The notes beneath the pieces are model-generated. The model ran no database searches and was not told where the DNA came from. It saw only the letters and a list, made by a program, of their open reading frames with translations. Below are positions 34,608 to 45,600 of a stretch of DNA of 64,000 bases, piece by piece. Every line of letters starts with the position of its first letter. Within the stretch, counting starts at the first letter, position 1. Source of the stretch: Corynespora cassiicola (Eukaryota; Ascomycota; Dothideomycetes; Pleosporales; Corynesporascaceae); assembly GCA_022059125.1 (NCBI GenBank), contig JAEUWY010000002.1:434001-498000 (forward strand), given 5' to 3'. The translations under genes and the position numbers were made by a program.

Positions 34608-36426
34608 ATGGCGCCTCCGTCTGCAATTGAGGTCACGTCCGTGACGGATACCACGGGTGTCACGCTGCCCGACCCTTTGGCTGCGCATGTTAAGAGCAAC
34701 GAGGTACATGGCAGGAGGAGGAAGGCGGACAAGAGCCAGTGGGGGGTTGCGGCGCCGGCGGACAGCGTGAACTTTCGGCTCAAGAGCTATGAGGGGAAGC
34801 CCAAGGCGAGGCGGTGGGACCGTGAGTGTGCATTTCTTTTTTCTCTCTTGGAGGGGATGAGATATCAAGAGTGGGAGGGCGAGGAGTGATGGTCTGTCTG
34901 GCTCTCCGGGGGAATACTCGGAGTAGATGGGCACGTTCAAACGCGCATTTTCTATTCCGAATACTCACTGACATGTTCGACCTGCAGACATCATCAGCTC
35001 CGAAGCACGCATCCGCAAGGGCAACTCGCTCAAGCAGGCCGCCCGGTTCCTCAGCAAGCCGGGCCTCATCTCCCTCGGCGGCGGCCTGCCATCCAGCGAG
35101 TACTTCCCCTTCGAAAAGCTCTCCCTCAAGGTGCCCGCCATCGGCCACTTCTCCGAGGAAGAGACGCGGGACTCTGGCGTCGTGCTCACCATCGGCAAGC
35201 ACGACCTCGCGGCCGAAAAGTCGACCTTCGACATCGCCACCGCCTTCAACTATGGCCAGGGCTCCGGCTCCGCCCAGCTGCTCCGCTGGATCACCGAGCA
35301 CACCGAAATGGTGCACAGCCCGCCATACGAGGACTGGCGCTGCACAATGACCATTGGCAGCACGTCGGCGCTCGACATGGCCCTCCGCATCCTGGCCCGC
35401 CCCGGCGACACGATGCTCTACGAGGAGTTCACCTTCTCGGCCGCCATCGAGACGGCGACCCCCATGGGTATCGCCCCCGCCGCCGTCCCCATGGACGACG
35501 AGGGCCTCCTCCCGGACGAAATGGACGCCCTGCTCTCCAACTGGGATGAGGCTGCCCGCGGCCGGAAGCCACACCTCTTGTACACGATCCCCACGGGGCA
35601 GAACCCGACGGGTGCCACGCAGTCGGCGGCCCGCCGGCGCGCCCTCTACGCCGTGTGCCGGAAACACGACATCTTCATCCTCGAAGACGAGCCGTACTAT
35701 TTCCTGCAAATGGCGCCGTACGCAGAGTCGCCTCCCGGCTCGCAAGCCGAGCAGGGAGAGGTAGCCCCCGAGCCCACGTCCCATGAATCCTTCCTCGCCG
35801 CCCTCGTCCCCAGCTTCCTATCCATGGACACGGACGGAAGGGTGATGCGCATGGACTCCTTCTCCAAGGTCCTGTCCCCCGGCTCGCGCATCGGCTGGAT
35901 AACTGCTCCGCAGCAGCTGGTCGAAAAGTACCAAAAGCACGCCGACGTGTCGACGCAGGGCCCCTCGGGCATGGCCCAGCTGCTACTCTTCAAGCTGCTC
36001 GACGAGCACTGGGGCCACGCCGGCTACCTCGACTGGCTCATGCACATCCGCCGCCAGTACACGCTGCGCCGCGACGGCATTCTGCGCGCCTGCGCCAAGT
36101 TCCTGCCGCGGGAGGTGATGGGGTGGAAGCCGCCCATGGCCGGCATGTTTCATTGGATGAAAGTCGATGTGAAGAAGCATCCTAGGTTCGGGGAGCTGGG
36201 CGTTGAGGAGATTGAAGAACGAGTGTTCATGCGTGTCATTGAGCATGGGGCGTTGGTTATGCGCGGGAGCTGGTTTTTGGCGGAGCCCGGCGAGGGGCTG
36301 GGTGGAGAGAGGCTATTCTTTAGGGCGACGTATGCGGCAGCTCCGGCGCAGAAGATTGAGGAGGGGATTAGGCGGTTGGGAGAGGCGGTTAGGGAGGAGT
36401 TTGGGTTGGGGAGGAGTGAGGAGTGA
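34608..36426 (+). CDS. ARO8: Aromatic amino acid aminotransferase, ARO8-type
   Basis: Exons 34608-34821 and 34988-36426 (intron 166 bp) give about 550 residues. It is a PLP-dependent fold-type I aminotransferase acting on aromatic amino acids and possibly 2-aminoadipate. Visible landmarks are LISLGGGLPSSEYFP, TIGSTSALDMAL, LLYTIPTGQNPTGAT, ILEDEPYYFL (aspartate contacting the PLP ring) and MDSFSKVLSPGSRIGW with the Schiff-base lysine. The ATG at 34608 gives MAPPSAIEVTSVTDTTGVTL, like remembered Aro8 orthologues. No targeting peptide, so probably cytosolic. Confidence 0.93.
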
Positions 36427-36948
36427 GGGTGTGTGTAGGGGAGGGCCGATCGATCGGCAGGGGGTTAATGGATCTATGTCCATGGCGGGAAGGAGGCGCT
36501 TGGGTATGGTTTGCTTGTTTCTGCCGAGGAGAAAAAAGCTGTTCAGCATGTTCAGGCGGGTTTCTAGTGGCTCGGTTCTTTCATTCCGCATTTTTGGCAT
36601 CTGCATTGCGGTTTAGCATTGGAGTATACAGCAATAGCATAGGGAATAAATGATTTAATGCGTTCAATTCCAGGCTCCTAGCTTTGGTAGTCTTTGGAAA
36701 ATCGAACGGAAATAAAAGAGGAAGTCTTGCACATGAATCTTATGCCCTTTCCATCCGGAACGCCTCCGAAATGGTCGTCTAGCCTCGTCTTCGCTCGAAT
36801 CTCGACATGGCTTCTCCTCTCCAACCTCGTCCCTTTTTTCATACATCTGCATCTCCCAATGCAATTCTGTTTCCCTTCTGGGGCCACTCGTCCCCCTCCA
36901 TTCCACTGTTTTCGCCAAATTTCCATGCCCTGATCCGCAGGCTCCCGC
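36427..36948. other. Convergent 3' flanks of ARO8-type and OST2 genes
   Basis: A 522-bp gap holding the 3' UTRs of two convergent genes. Nothing coding seen. Confidence 0.6.
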
Positions 36949-37490
36949 TCAGTTGATAAAGTTGACGCAAAAGAAGTGCAGCAGCACGCTGCCAAAGACA
37001 AAGTCGGCAAAGGCGCGCTCATGCGAGATGCTGGCGAATTCGGCCTTATTCTCAGGGTTGGTCTGGATGCGGAGCGAGGCGGTGAGGACGAATTGGCCGA
37101 CGGTTGCGCTGAAGCCGGAGAGGAAGGCGTTGAAGGGCTGGGCTTACGGTTAGCCATCGTCCAGTCCCGCCATTTTGTTTATATTGACGAGAACCCCCCC
37201 GAGTCTCACTTCATGGAATATTCCCGCCATTGGAGCCTCAGGGGAGATTGTAGGGCTGTAGGGAATGGAGGTTCGAGGATACGTACAAAGTTGCCCACGA
37301 TTATGCAGTACAGGAACTGCAGCGCTCCGACGAAGACCAAAAACGCCATGAATGTGTCCAGCAGCTTGACGCGCTGCGGCGTCTTGGAGACATAGTTGTC
37401 CCACACGCCGGCGACAATGGCCTGCGCGTCGTTGTTGCCGGCCTTGGAGGTCGCGGAGCTCTGCTGTGCGGGCTTTGCCTTGGGCGCCAT
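36949..37490 (-). CDS. OST2: OST2/DAD1 subunit of oligosaccharyltransferase
   Basis: Exons 37490-37287 and 37137-36949 (intron 149 bp) give 130 residues. The conserved core reads TPQRVKLLDTFMAFLVFVGA, then LQFLYCIIVGNF at the splice, PFNAFLSGFSATVGQFVLTA and NPENKAEFASISHERAFADF, ending FCVNFIN. Three transmembrane segments are visible. This is the small integral subunit of the ER complex that transfers the lipid-linked glycan to nascent proteins. It is divergent from the TMEM14 gene. Confidence 0.95.
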
Positions 37491-37947
37491 GATTCTGTGT
37501 GGGAATTGCTCTCCTTCTCTTCTGCGGCGGCGCTGTGCAATTGGGTGGGTGTCGAGGGCTCCGGAGGCGTGGCAGGGACGGCGAATCTGTCGATGCGTAG
37601 AGGCGTGCGTACGTACGTTCGACAGCTTGAGGCCAGACAAGCAGCTTCGGAGGGCCCGTGCGTGCGGCCGGCCGTCGCTGGTGCCAAGACTGGGGCGGGC
37701 CTGGCATGGGCGCGCTGCCACGGGAGCAGGGGGGTTCGCGGGTTCGCTGAGCTGCCTGGCCCGTCGGCCTTCGGCCCTCTGCGGGAGCGATGATGATGGC
37801 TTTATTGACAACATCCCCGCAGTCGAGACCTTTCTTGCTGCTTCTCCCTGACTCGGCGTTTTCAAGGTACTTATACATATACCGTGCTTGCTGCGACTTT
37901 CAGACTTCAATTCCCTTTTGAGCAAGAGAATACCAGACATTGACATT
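37491..37947. promoter_or_regulatory. Divergent promoter, OST2 / TMEM14
   Basis: 457 bp between two oppositely oriented start codons; both promoters and leaders lie here. No specific site assigned. Confidence 0.5.
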
Positions 37948-38477
37948 ATGGTGAGTCGAGCCCGCGGTGCTAGAGGGAGCTTGCGCACCGAGAGGGAAGC
38001 TCGGATGCGATGACATACCCATAGAAAGCTCTGGGAGACGAACGAAGCTGATGCGCATATACAGGCCCCCCTCGACACCGTCGCCCTGGTGCTTGGCGCC
38101 CTCACTGCTGGAGGCGGCGTCACTGGATATGTGCGCACCGGCTCCATCCCTTCCGTCGCCGCGGGCGTCACCGTCGGATCGCTGGTACGTATCCCCCAGC
38201 TGGGATTGCGCCATCGCAGCTCCCAGCATGCGCCACGGCACCCCAAACTGGCACGCAATGCTCACGATAGTGACAGTATCTCCTCGGCGGCTATCGTATC
38301 AAGAACCGCGCCTCCTACGGCGTCGAACTCGCCCTTCTCGCCTCCATCGTCCTCGCCGGAAGCTCTATTCCCCGCGCTATCAAGACTCAGAAACCCCTGC
38401 CCGCCGGACTCAGTGTGTTGGCTCTGTATGGACTGTGGGCTTTTGGCTCGGCCTTTTCAAAGGGAAAGACTGCCTAA
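37948..38477 (+). CDS. TMEM14-family small membrane protein
   Basis: Three exons are inferred: the ATG alone (37948-37950), 38065-38184 and 38277-38477, with introns of about 114 and 92 bp, giving 107 residues. The ATG is immediately followed by GTGAGT and the next exon opens after ATACAG with APLDTVALVLGALTAGGGVT. Then come GYVRTGSIPSVAAGVTVGSL and, after splicing, YLLGGYRIKNRASYGVELAL. Four hydrophobic helices and the glycine-rich first helix match TMEM14/UPF0136 proteins, which in animals are linked to mitochondrial haem or lipid traits. Without the ATG-only exon there is no in-frame start ahead of the conserved N-terminus. Confidence 0.85.
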
Positions 38478-39228
38478 CAAAATCGGAGCGTTTAGTTGAT
38501 GGAGGCGGCGGAGTGGATGCCCCGTGTGGGATCTGTAGGATAACCACGAGAAAGATAAATTTCAATCTGAAATATGGACACGGAGGGTTGTATGTGCGAA
38601 TTTCGTACTATGGTGACTAATTTAGCAGCAAATGGAGTATTGAAAACATACCTTGCTCTTACTCTTCTAAAATCTCAGATACTAATCAGAATTAACTCTG
38701 CAAAAGAGTTGCGGTTTATTCTGAATTGATAATGGAATCCTTGCCTGTACTGGAAACTAAGAATCTTATCGCCATCTGGCTGCCCTGACAGTAAACATGT
38801 ACATTGCGAGCTGAATAATGAGTGTGTAGCCACAGGTTGCTTTGTATGGGCGCTCTAATGTAGGTGTGTCATGTCAAATTCAATAGGCTGTACCTCTAGC
38901 TTATAGTGTCCACGGATTTTATTGTAGAGCCCGGCCATCATACATGGGAGCCTACCGAGGCTGTGTTATCTCAAGTTCGCCTAGACTGACGTGGCTGAGC
39001 CGTCAGCTTTGCCTCTTTAAAAGCCAAGGGTCAGAGCACTCATCGCGCGTCAGACGTCGCCCATCACTCATTCCTATATATCCCTAATCCATCACTCCTG
39101 TCCTCATCTCGAATCCAGTATCTCGCATTTGCAATTCCAAGCTCTAATTTGAAAGGGTCGAGGACTGTTTCTTAAAAGCAATGAACTGGCAAGTAGCCTG
39201 ATCGGTCATCAGGCTGTCGCCAGGCATC
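38478..39228. other. AT-rich interval marking the start of the accessory region
   Basis: 751 bp without a supported gene. By eye, base composition shifts here from GC-rich to AT-rich, and stays so for most of the rest of the window. Confidence 0.6.
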
Positions 39229-41214
39229 ATGGATCCAATAACGATATTTGGCACAGCTGCGGGGGCGATCAGCGTGATAGATGTCCTGGCTAGGTGTATC
39301 GTTGTTCTCGAAGACATGAACTCTCAGTTCAAAACCGCAAATCTCGCCCTTCTGAGCCTAGCAACTCAGCTGAGAGCCCTCAGTGCTGCGTTGGTCAAAA
39401 TTCAGGCGTGGACAGAGAGACATGTCGAAGAAACACATCACCAGCTGGCAATGGATCTGAAAGATTCAGTCAGTTGTTGTCAACTCTTGGTGTCAAAGGT
39501 CCATAGCGAGCTTACTGGCCTACATACCGCAAATGGCGGACCTTTGTCATTCACCTCTAGAGCAAGATATGTGTTCAAGAAGAAGGGAATCTCTGAACTA
39601 GAGACCATGATCGACAGACAGGCTTCCACGTTGACCTTGCTTCTCACAGCTTGTAACAGGTAAGTCAACAGCATTGCAGTAGTGAAGTACGCATATGTTA
39701 ACTATTTGAAGCGATTCCATCACCCAGCAACATGAAATTATATCTGATTCAAAGTTTCGAAAGCGAATAGAAGTTGCAAAGAGAGATACGGCTTCGCTAC
39801 AGAGTCTTGTGGACTCTGCGTCGTTTCTCTCTAGAAGATCGGAAGGGAGCTCTAAGCTTTCTCTTCTCTTTGAGTTTGACGACGAACTGTTTGGCACAAC
39901 CCCCTATAAGCGCATGATTCGAAAAGCGGTAAAGGTCTCCCTTAGACCACAAAAAGAGCAAGTGCCCTTCGAATTGGGACAAGTGACCACTACAATCACT
40001 AGTGCTGCTCTGAAGCCTATTTCTGAAACACGGGATAAACTGTTCACAGTATCCGACGACTCATCGAATTCTCAACCCGGTGGAAAAACTCTCCTTTTAG
40101 GTAAACAGAAGGTAGTTAGCGAAACTTCAGTTAAGTGCTAACTTCGACAACAGGCATAGGCGAGGCTTCAAAAACGACATTCCTAAAGCAGATTCAATCC
40201 CTCTATCAAGTCCATTCATTCAATGAATCCCGCATGTCATGGATAAGCACAATCTACGATAACATGATATCTAATTTGAAAATTCTCGCTCAATGGTATA
40301 AGGAATACTCGGAGTTTTTGGGGCTACATAACACCAAATCTAGGATACTCTCGGGCATTGAATTCGCTATAACTGCTAGTTCAGGCGACGAGCTCTCCCC
40401 TAATTTCGCAGATGAGTACAAGTACCTATTCGAAACATTCTCTTCCAGTGTTACCCAATATATCGGGTTTTCATTTGATATTCCTTCAAACTTGGAGTAG
40501 TAAGAACCCTGCAACCCCAGAACTAAGAATAAAATTAAATGAACTGTCTAGTTATGCGAAGAACCTCGAGCGCATTTGTTCACAAGACTTCATACCTACC
40601 GATCAAGATATCATGCATGCTCGAGTCCGCACGACCGGCCTCCACAAGTATCCCATCAGTGTGGGTGATCATACAACATACATTGTTGACGTCGGTGGAG
40701 AGCGTTCGGAACGCAAGAAGTGGATAAACGTGTTTGATAAAGTCACAAATGTCATCTTCTTAGCTTCAATGAGCTGCTACAATGAGGATTTGTACGAAGA
40801 TCACCATACGGTTCGTCATTGGCTGTATCCAAACTCCCTTCAACTGCTTATGCTTGACAGAATCGTATGCAAGAAGCCCTGGTGCTCTTTGAAAGCATCT
40901 CAAATAGTCGATGGTTTGTTCACAGCAAGATATCATTATGCTTCACAATGATGGATTTGTTCAGGAAAAAGATAGAGAGTGGCTGGCCCGACATTAAGAA
41001 GTATTTTCCTGATTATGAGGGAGACTCAATGGACTCTGAGGCTGCGAAGCAATACATCACGAACAAGTTCTTGTCGCTTGCTCCAAGAACCCATGGCATA
41101 GAGCTTTTCTACATAAATGCGACAGACCAAGAAGATGTAAGAGGTGTGATGGCGAATGTTTTGAGCGCTGCCGATTTTGTGTATGACAATGACATGACTT
41201 CCATGAGGTCCTAG
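39229..41214 (+). CDS. G-protein alpha-like protein with STAND-type N-terminal domain; degenerate GTPase motifs
   Basis: Exons 39229-39659, 39712-40100, 40154-~40421, ~40501-40810 and 40861-41214 give about 583 residues. Residues 1-145 (MDPITIFGTAAGAISVIDVL, later RARYVFKKKGISELETMIDR) resemble the helical domain that opens fungal NLR/STAND proteins. From about residue 270 the order follows a G-alpha subunit: P-loop GIGEASKTT, FIPTDQDI, switch I ARVRTTG, switch II DVGGERSERKKW, EDHHT/NRMQEAL at a splice, SNSRWFV, YFPDYEG and INATDQED. Key residues differ from canonical G-alpha: the glycine before the P-loop lysine is Ser, the catalytic Gln is Glu, and NKxD is TMMD. There is no glycine at position 2 for myristoylation and no receptor-coupling tail. 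The frame shifts between 40416 and 40500: either an intron with GTAC donor and TAG acceptor, or a one-base lesion. Confidence 0.75.
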
Positions 41215-41933
41215 AGAATTTAGTATACAACATGAAAATTTCAGATAAAGAAATCAGACACACTTGTTGATAAATGACCCGGCTTCATCAGTTCAGCAGT
41301 TCGAGAACCATTTGCAAAGCATGCACTATATCAAACATGAGCCCAGACAGTGGTACCCGATGACTTGTTACGATAAATAAACATCGCTCAATAGGCTTTT
41401 AGATATTGAGAATGCGTATAAAAATAAGAATCTTGCTCTGGGAACAATTCTTTGGATGGTTAATGTATGGTAACAGTTTATTCCTGAATTGGCATGTTCG
41501 TACCTGATGGTACGTAGGGTGTATATCCCTCAAGCCTTTAGTGATTACGTATGCCGGTCTACCGAGTCCTGTGTGTCTTAAAAGTTTAGATATGTCAGAA
41601 TGGTAATAGTCAGATATAGCGCTGACTGGTCGCCATCGAAACCCTACCATATTAGGTTAGTAGAAGGCGGTAATATGTGAGTCGGTAAAATAACACCTCT
41701 TGGCCAGGCTTCCTAGCGCTGACAGAGCTGGTTTATTTTCTTCAGCTGCGAGACACCCAAAGCTTTCATTGCACAGTATTTAGACTTCCTGCCTTCAGCC
41801 ATTTGTCCTTTAATCTACCCATCTTTTTTACCTTGCAAACTAAACTTTGACTTGTGCTTCACTTGCCTAATACCACGCGATACATCAGTGGAACCACTCT
41901 ACTTCCGCTTAATCTCGACCCAAATAAAACGTA
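41215..41933. other. AT-rich spacer
   Basis: 719 bp with no coding signal; promoter of the small gene at 41934 is presumed to lie in its C/T-rich end. Confidence 0.55.
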
Positions 41934-42308
41934 ATGGAGAACCCGGCTACCGCAACATGGAATCTCGAAATCTCAAGTAGCGACGCTACTAAAATCCTTC
42001 AAGGTTTCCAGCCTCAAAGCATGGACGACAAATGGAAGTGCGAGACAGATCAACCCGACGAAGAAGGCAACACTGTGGTTTACTTCGCTAGAAGCTGGAC
42101 TGGAAATGTCATGTTCCAGGTCAAGGCCATAATACCAGCCTCGAGCAGCTCAACATTAGGACAACCAGAAGGATCTAAGCCAAGATTTAAGGAACTCACA
42201 TGGGATCGACGATCAGATGTTCATGAAACTTCGGAAGAGGAAGCGAAAAGCACCACTATCGCACTCTGCAGAGGTTTATTGAGATGTGAATTGAAGGAGT
42301 CATCCTAA
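41934..42308 (+). CDS. Small protein (124 aa) with DKW/SWTG motif, function unknown
   Basis: An intronless frame starting MENPATATWNLEISSSDATK and containing GFQPQSMDDKWKCETDQPD then VVYFARSWTGNVMFQVKA. The pattern of a DKW followed by an acidic loop, beta strands and RSWTG reminds me of a small domain in bacterial and fungal hypothetical proteins; this is memory, not a search. No signal peptide or membrane segment. It lies between the G-alpha-like gene and the NLR gene on the same strand. Composition is protein-like (balanced charged residues, tryptophans), which argues against a random frame. Confidence 0.6.
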   Translation: MENPATATWNLEISSSDATKILQGFQPQSMDDKWKCETDQPDEEGNTVVYFARSWTGNVMFQVKAIIPASSSSTLGQPEGSKPRFKELTWDRRSDVHETSEEEAKSTTIALCRGLLRCELKESS

Positions 42309-42655
42309 GAACTATTTGTACGGGAAACGGGTCGCAAGGTACTTGGGGTATCAAGCAACATGGATCGCACGTAAACTTGCTTCGAGGATCTGAAGAAGAG
42401 TTGACAAACCATTGCTTCCAAAAAAAAGCCTTGTTGCTGCCTTGAGCTACACCGCCTCTTGGACTACGGCTGCTGGGAAGTCTTGGCACTCAGTATATAG
42501 ACATCCCAAGCCAAGCGTTTGATCTTTCCTCACACTACTAATATCGCATCATGAGAACCGTGAAAGTTCTAAGCCAATGACAGCTTACGTTCATCCCATC
42601 GCAACTCCAAACCTGTTGATAAACACCCACTTTTTGCTTTTGACGTTGTGCTGCT
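42309..42655. promoter_or_regulatory. Upstream region of the NLR gene
   Basis: 347 bp between the small gene and the NLR start; nothing coding seen. Confidence 0.45.
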
Positions 42656-45600
42656 ATGGCTGACCCGCTGGGCCTAGCTGCGGGGATTGCGGGGTTGCTT
42701 AGCCTCACCATCCAAGTGATCCAAATTGTCAACAAGTTCAAGGATGATGTAGGGTCTGCGAAAACGGAGGTTGTAACCCTTGTTAGAGAATTGGTTGCGC
42801 TTAAGCACATTCTCGAGAGTCTCGAGACAGCATGGAGAGAAAAGAAGCTCCCGCCTGACTTTGACTCGTCTGCTCTAGCGGGAATTCAAAAGGCATGCAA
42901 GACGCAACTGAAAATTCTTCTCGGCAAACTGAACAAGGCAGCAGGTATATCTCAGTCGTGAGTGTTATCATAGCGAGCTCAAAGGCAAAAGCTAATCACC
43001 ACTGAACACAGGGCTCCATTATTCGGTATTCGTAGGAGTGTGTTTTGCTTGAAATGGCCATTCGAGGTCGAAAAGACCCGCGAGGTTATCAACAATCTGC
43101 ATCGTTATTTTTCGATATTCTCATGGGCTCTTCATTTTCATGAAAGGTTATGACCTAATCAACTTGAAAATGGATGCCATAAACTAAAACTACAACAGTG
43201 AGATTCTGTTCAAGTTGTCCAACGATGCGTCCCGGATTTTACAAGACCAAGAGAAGCTTCTCGACGAATCTAGGAAGGTATTTGGAACTGCTATTGAAAC
43301 GAGAAACCACCTGGACGCGGCCATCAACATCACAAGCAGCGTGCTGAAAGCCATCGAAGGCAAGCTGTCAGGAATAGACAGAAAGCATGAAGACTTGGAT
43401 ACTATTATGGGCCATATCGCTAGTCTGGATTTGATTGAGGACATCCATAAAAAAGTAATCGATGGAAAGAATGATGTTCGCCTGATAGGTAAGCAAATCC
43501 ACATTTTTAATCGTCATCTTTGGTGGTACATTCCAATCAATATTGGCTTGCGCATCCTCATGACATTTATCGTTTAGTGAAATACAGGGTAAAGATAAAA
43601 AAAGGCCTTAACTACTCTTTTAATAGTGCTGATCTGCTGCTTTAGGCCAAGATATAAAGAAGATTCGGTCAGAGATCGTCGAGCGTTACGATCGCGAACA
43701 ACACGAGGCATTTCTTGAAAAGTTGCCAACCCTTCATTATCGAGAAAAGCACCTGAGTGCTTTTGAGGGTCATCAACCTGGAACATGTCAATGGTTTCTA
43801 AAGAGCGACCGCTTCACTTCCTGGAGAAACGATACCACGCCATCTCTTTTGGTATGTCAAGGCATTCCAGGAGCAGGCAAAACAATGATCATGGCCCTCG
43901 CGATAGAAGATACCCTGAAAGCGTCAGGAGCTGATACATATGCTGCATATGTTTACTGCGACTACCGAAATCGAAAGGAAGAAACCGTACAGGTTATACT
44001 TTGGTCCCTCTTAAAACAACTAATGACATCTGAACGCCTTATCTTTCCATTTGTGAGAAGAAGGCTTGAAGAGCTGTGCAACACTCCCAAGGAGGCGAAT
44101 AGAAAGATCTCAGCGATTGTATCATTGATCAGAATCTTAGCGGGGCTATCTCAAAAGACGTTTCTATTTGTAGATGGCATCGATGAAGTTGCAGAATCTG
44201 ACTCACACGGAAGAGATGTAAGGCAAAGACTACTTACGGAAATAGGTCGCCTAGCAAATTTCTGCAAGATATTTGTAACATGTCGTCCTCACATCAATAC
44301 GGAATCTCTGTGCGACCAATCGAATCATCAGAAAATCGAAGTTCGGGCAGCCAATGATGATATCTTTACGTATGTTTCTTCCAGAATCTCAGCTTGTAAA
44401 AGCATGAGAGAGTTCGTCAAGCAAGACCCAACCCTCAAATCAAAGATCATCGACACGATTCAAGAGAGATCCAATGGAGTGTAAGTCAATATAAAGGTAT
44501 ATTTAAATATCATCTGACGTTCACAAACTAGGTTCCTATTGGCCACATTCCATATTTCACAGCTCGCTGCCGCCATCAGCCCAAGAAATGTGCTCGAAAT
44601 CTTGGAATCCCTTTCCAAAAATCTTTCCGACGTGTATGGTTCCTTCTGGAGCCGCCTGAGTACCCAACATTCCAATCGACGAAACCTTGCACAAACAGCA
44701 CTTTCATGGGTTCTAGCATCCACTCGCAGTTTGACGGATGTCGAATTGGTACATGCACTGTCATTCAAAACAGGGGACAGCCACTTACAGCCATCGGATT
44801 TGATCGATATTTCCATGATAATCGAAGTTTGCGATGGCTTGCTTCGGCTCGAACCGCCCATGGATAATTCCCAACGTCCAGTTGTATCATTGGCACATTT
44901 GACCATTGCGGAATTTCTCAGCCAGACTACGGGATTTTACGATGTACATCTCGAGATTGCAAACACCTCACTGAGTTACCTTGGAATGAAGGGTGTCTCG
45001 ACAAAAGATCCCTTCTTCTCATACGCCGATAGTGCCTGGGCCAAACACGCGAGATTGGCCAGAGGAGCGGTAGACCATCGTCTTTTGCTGAGATTTGCCC
45101 TTAATAATCCCGAGCCCCTAGCCAAGCCAGCATGGTATGGTTTGGACTATGCTCTGGCAATTCTCATCAGCTTTGGGTTTCCTGTCAATAAGGCCTATGG
45201 AGCAGTTTCGCCTCTGATGCTCTCCGCCTCCCAAGGTCACACAAACTGCTTGAGTCTTATTATCAAAGCCGGTGCAGATGTTAACTTTGTGGGCGCAACA
45301 CGAATCCAGTACAACACGGCCCTTCTTTGCGCTATCTCCGGTGGATTTTTACAATCCGTCTTCCTACTCATCAAGAGCGGTGTCAACGTCGATATGGGAA
45401 ACATACCGCCAATATCTGCTGCTGTAGAATCTGGTCATTGTCAAATCGTAGAGAAATTGCTCGCTGCAGGTTCCAACGCCAACGTTAGGTACCGAAACAA
45501 AACGCCGCTGTTCAGAGCTCTGGAGCTTGAAAATCAAGTAATGACCGAGCTTCTAATTTCGAGTGGCGCAGATTCCAATATGCCATGCACCTTGTATCAG

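Noticed and set aside
40154..40500. Treating the P-loop exon as a separate gene ending at 40500
   Set aside because: The downstream frame continues the same G-alpha helical and Ras-like order without an independent start, so one gene with an intron or lesion is simpler.
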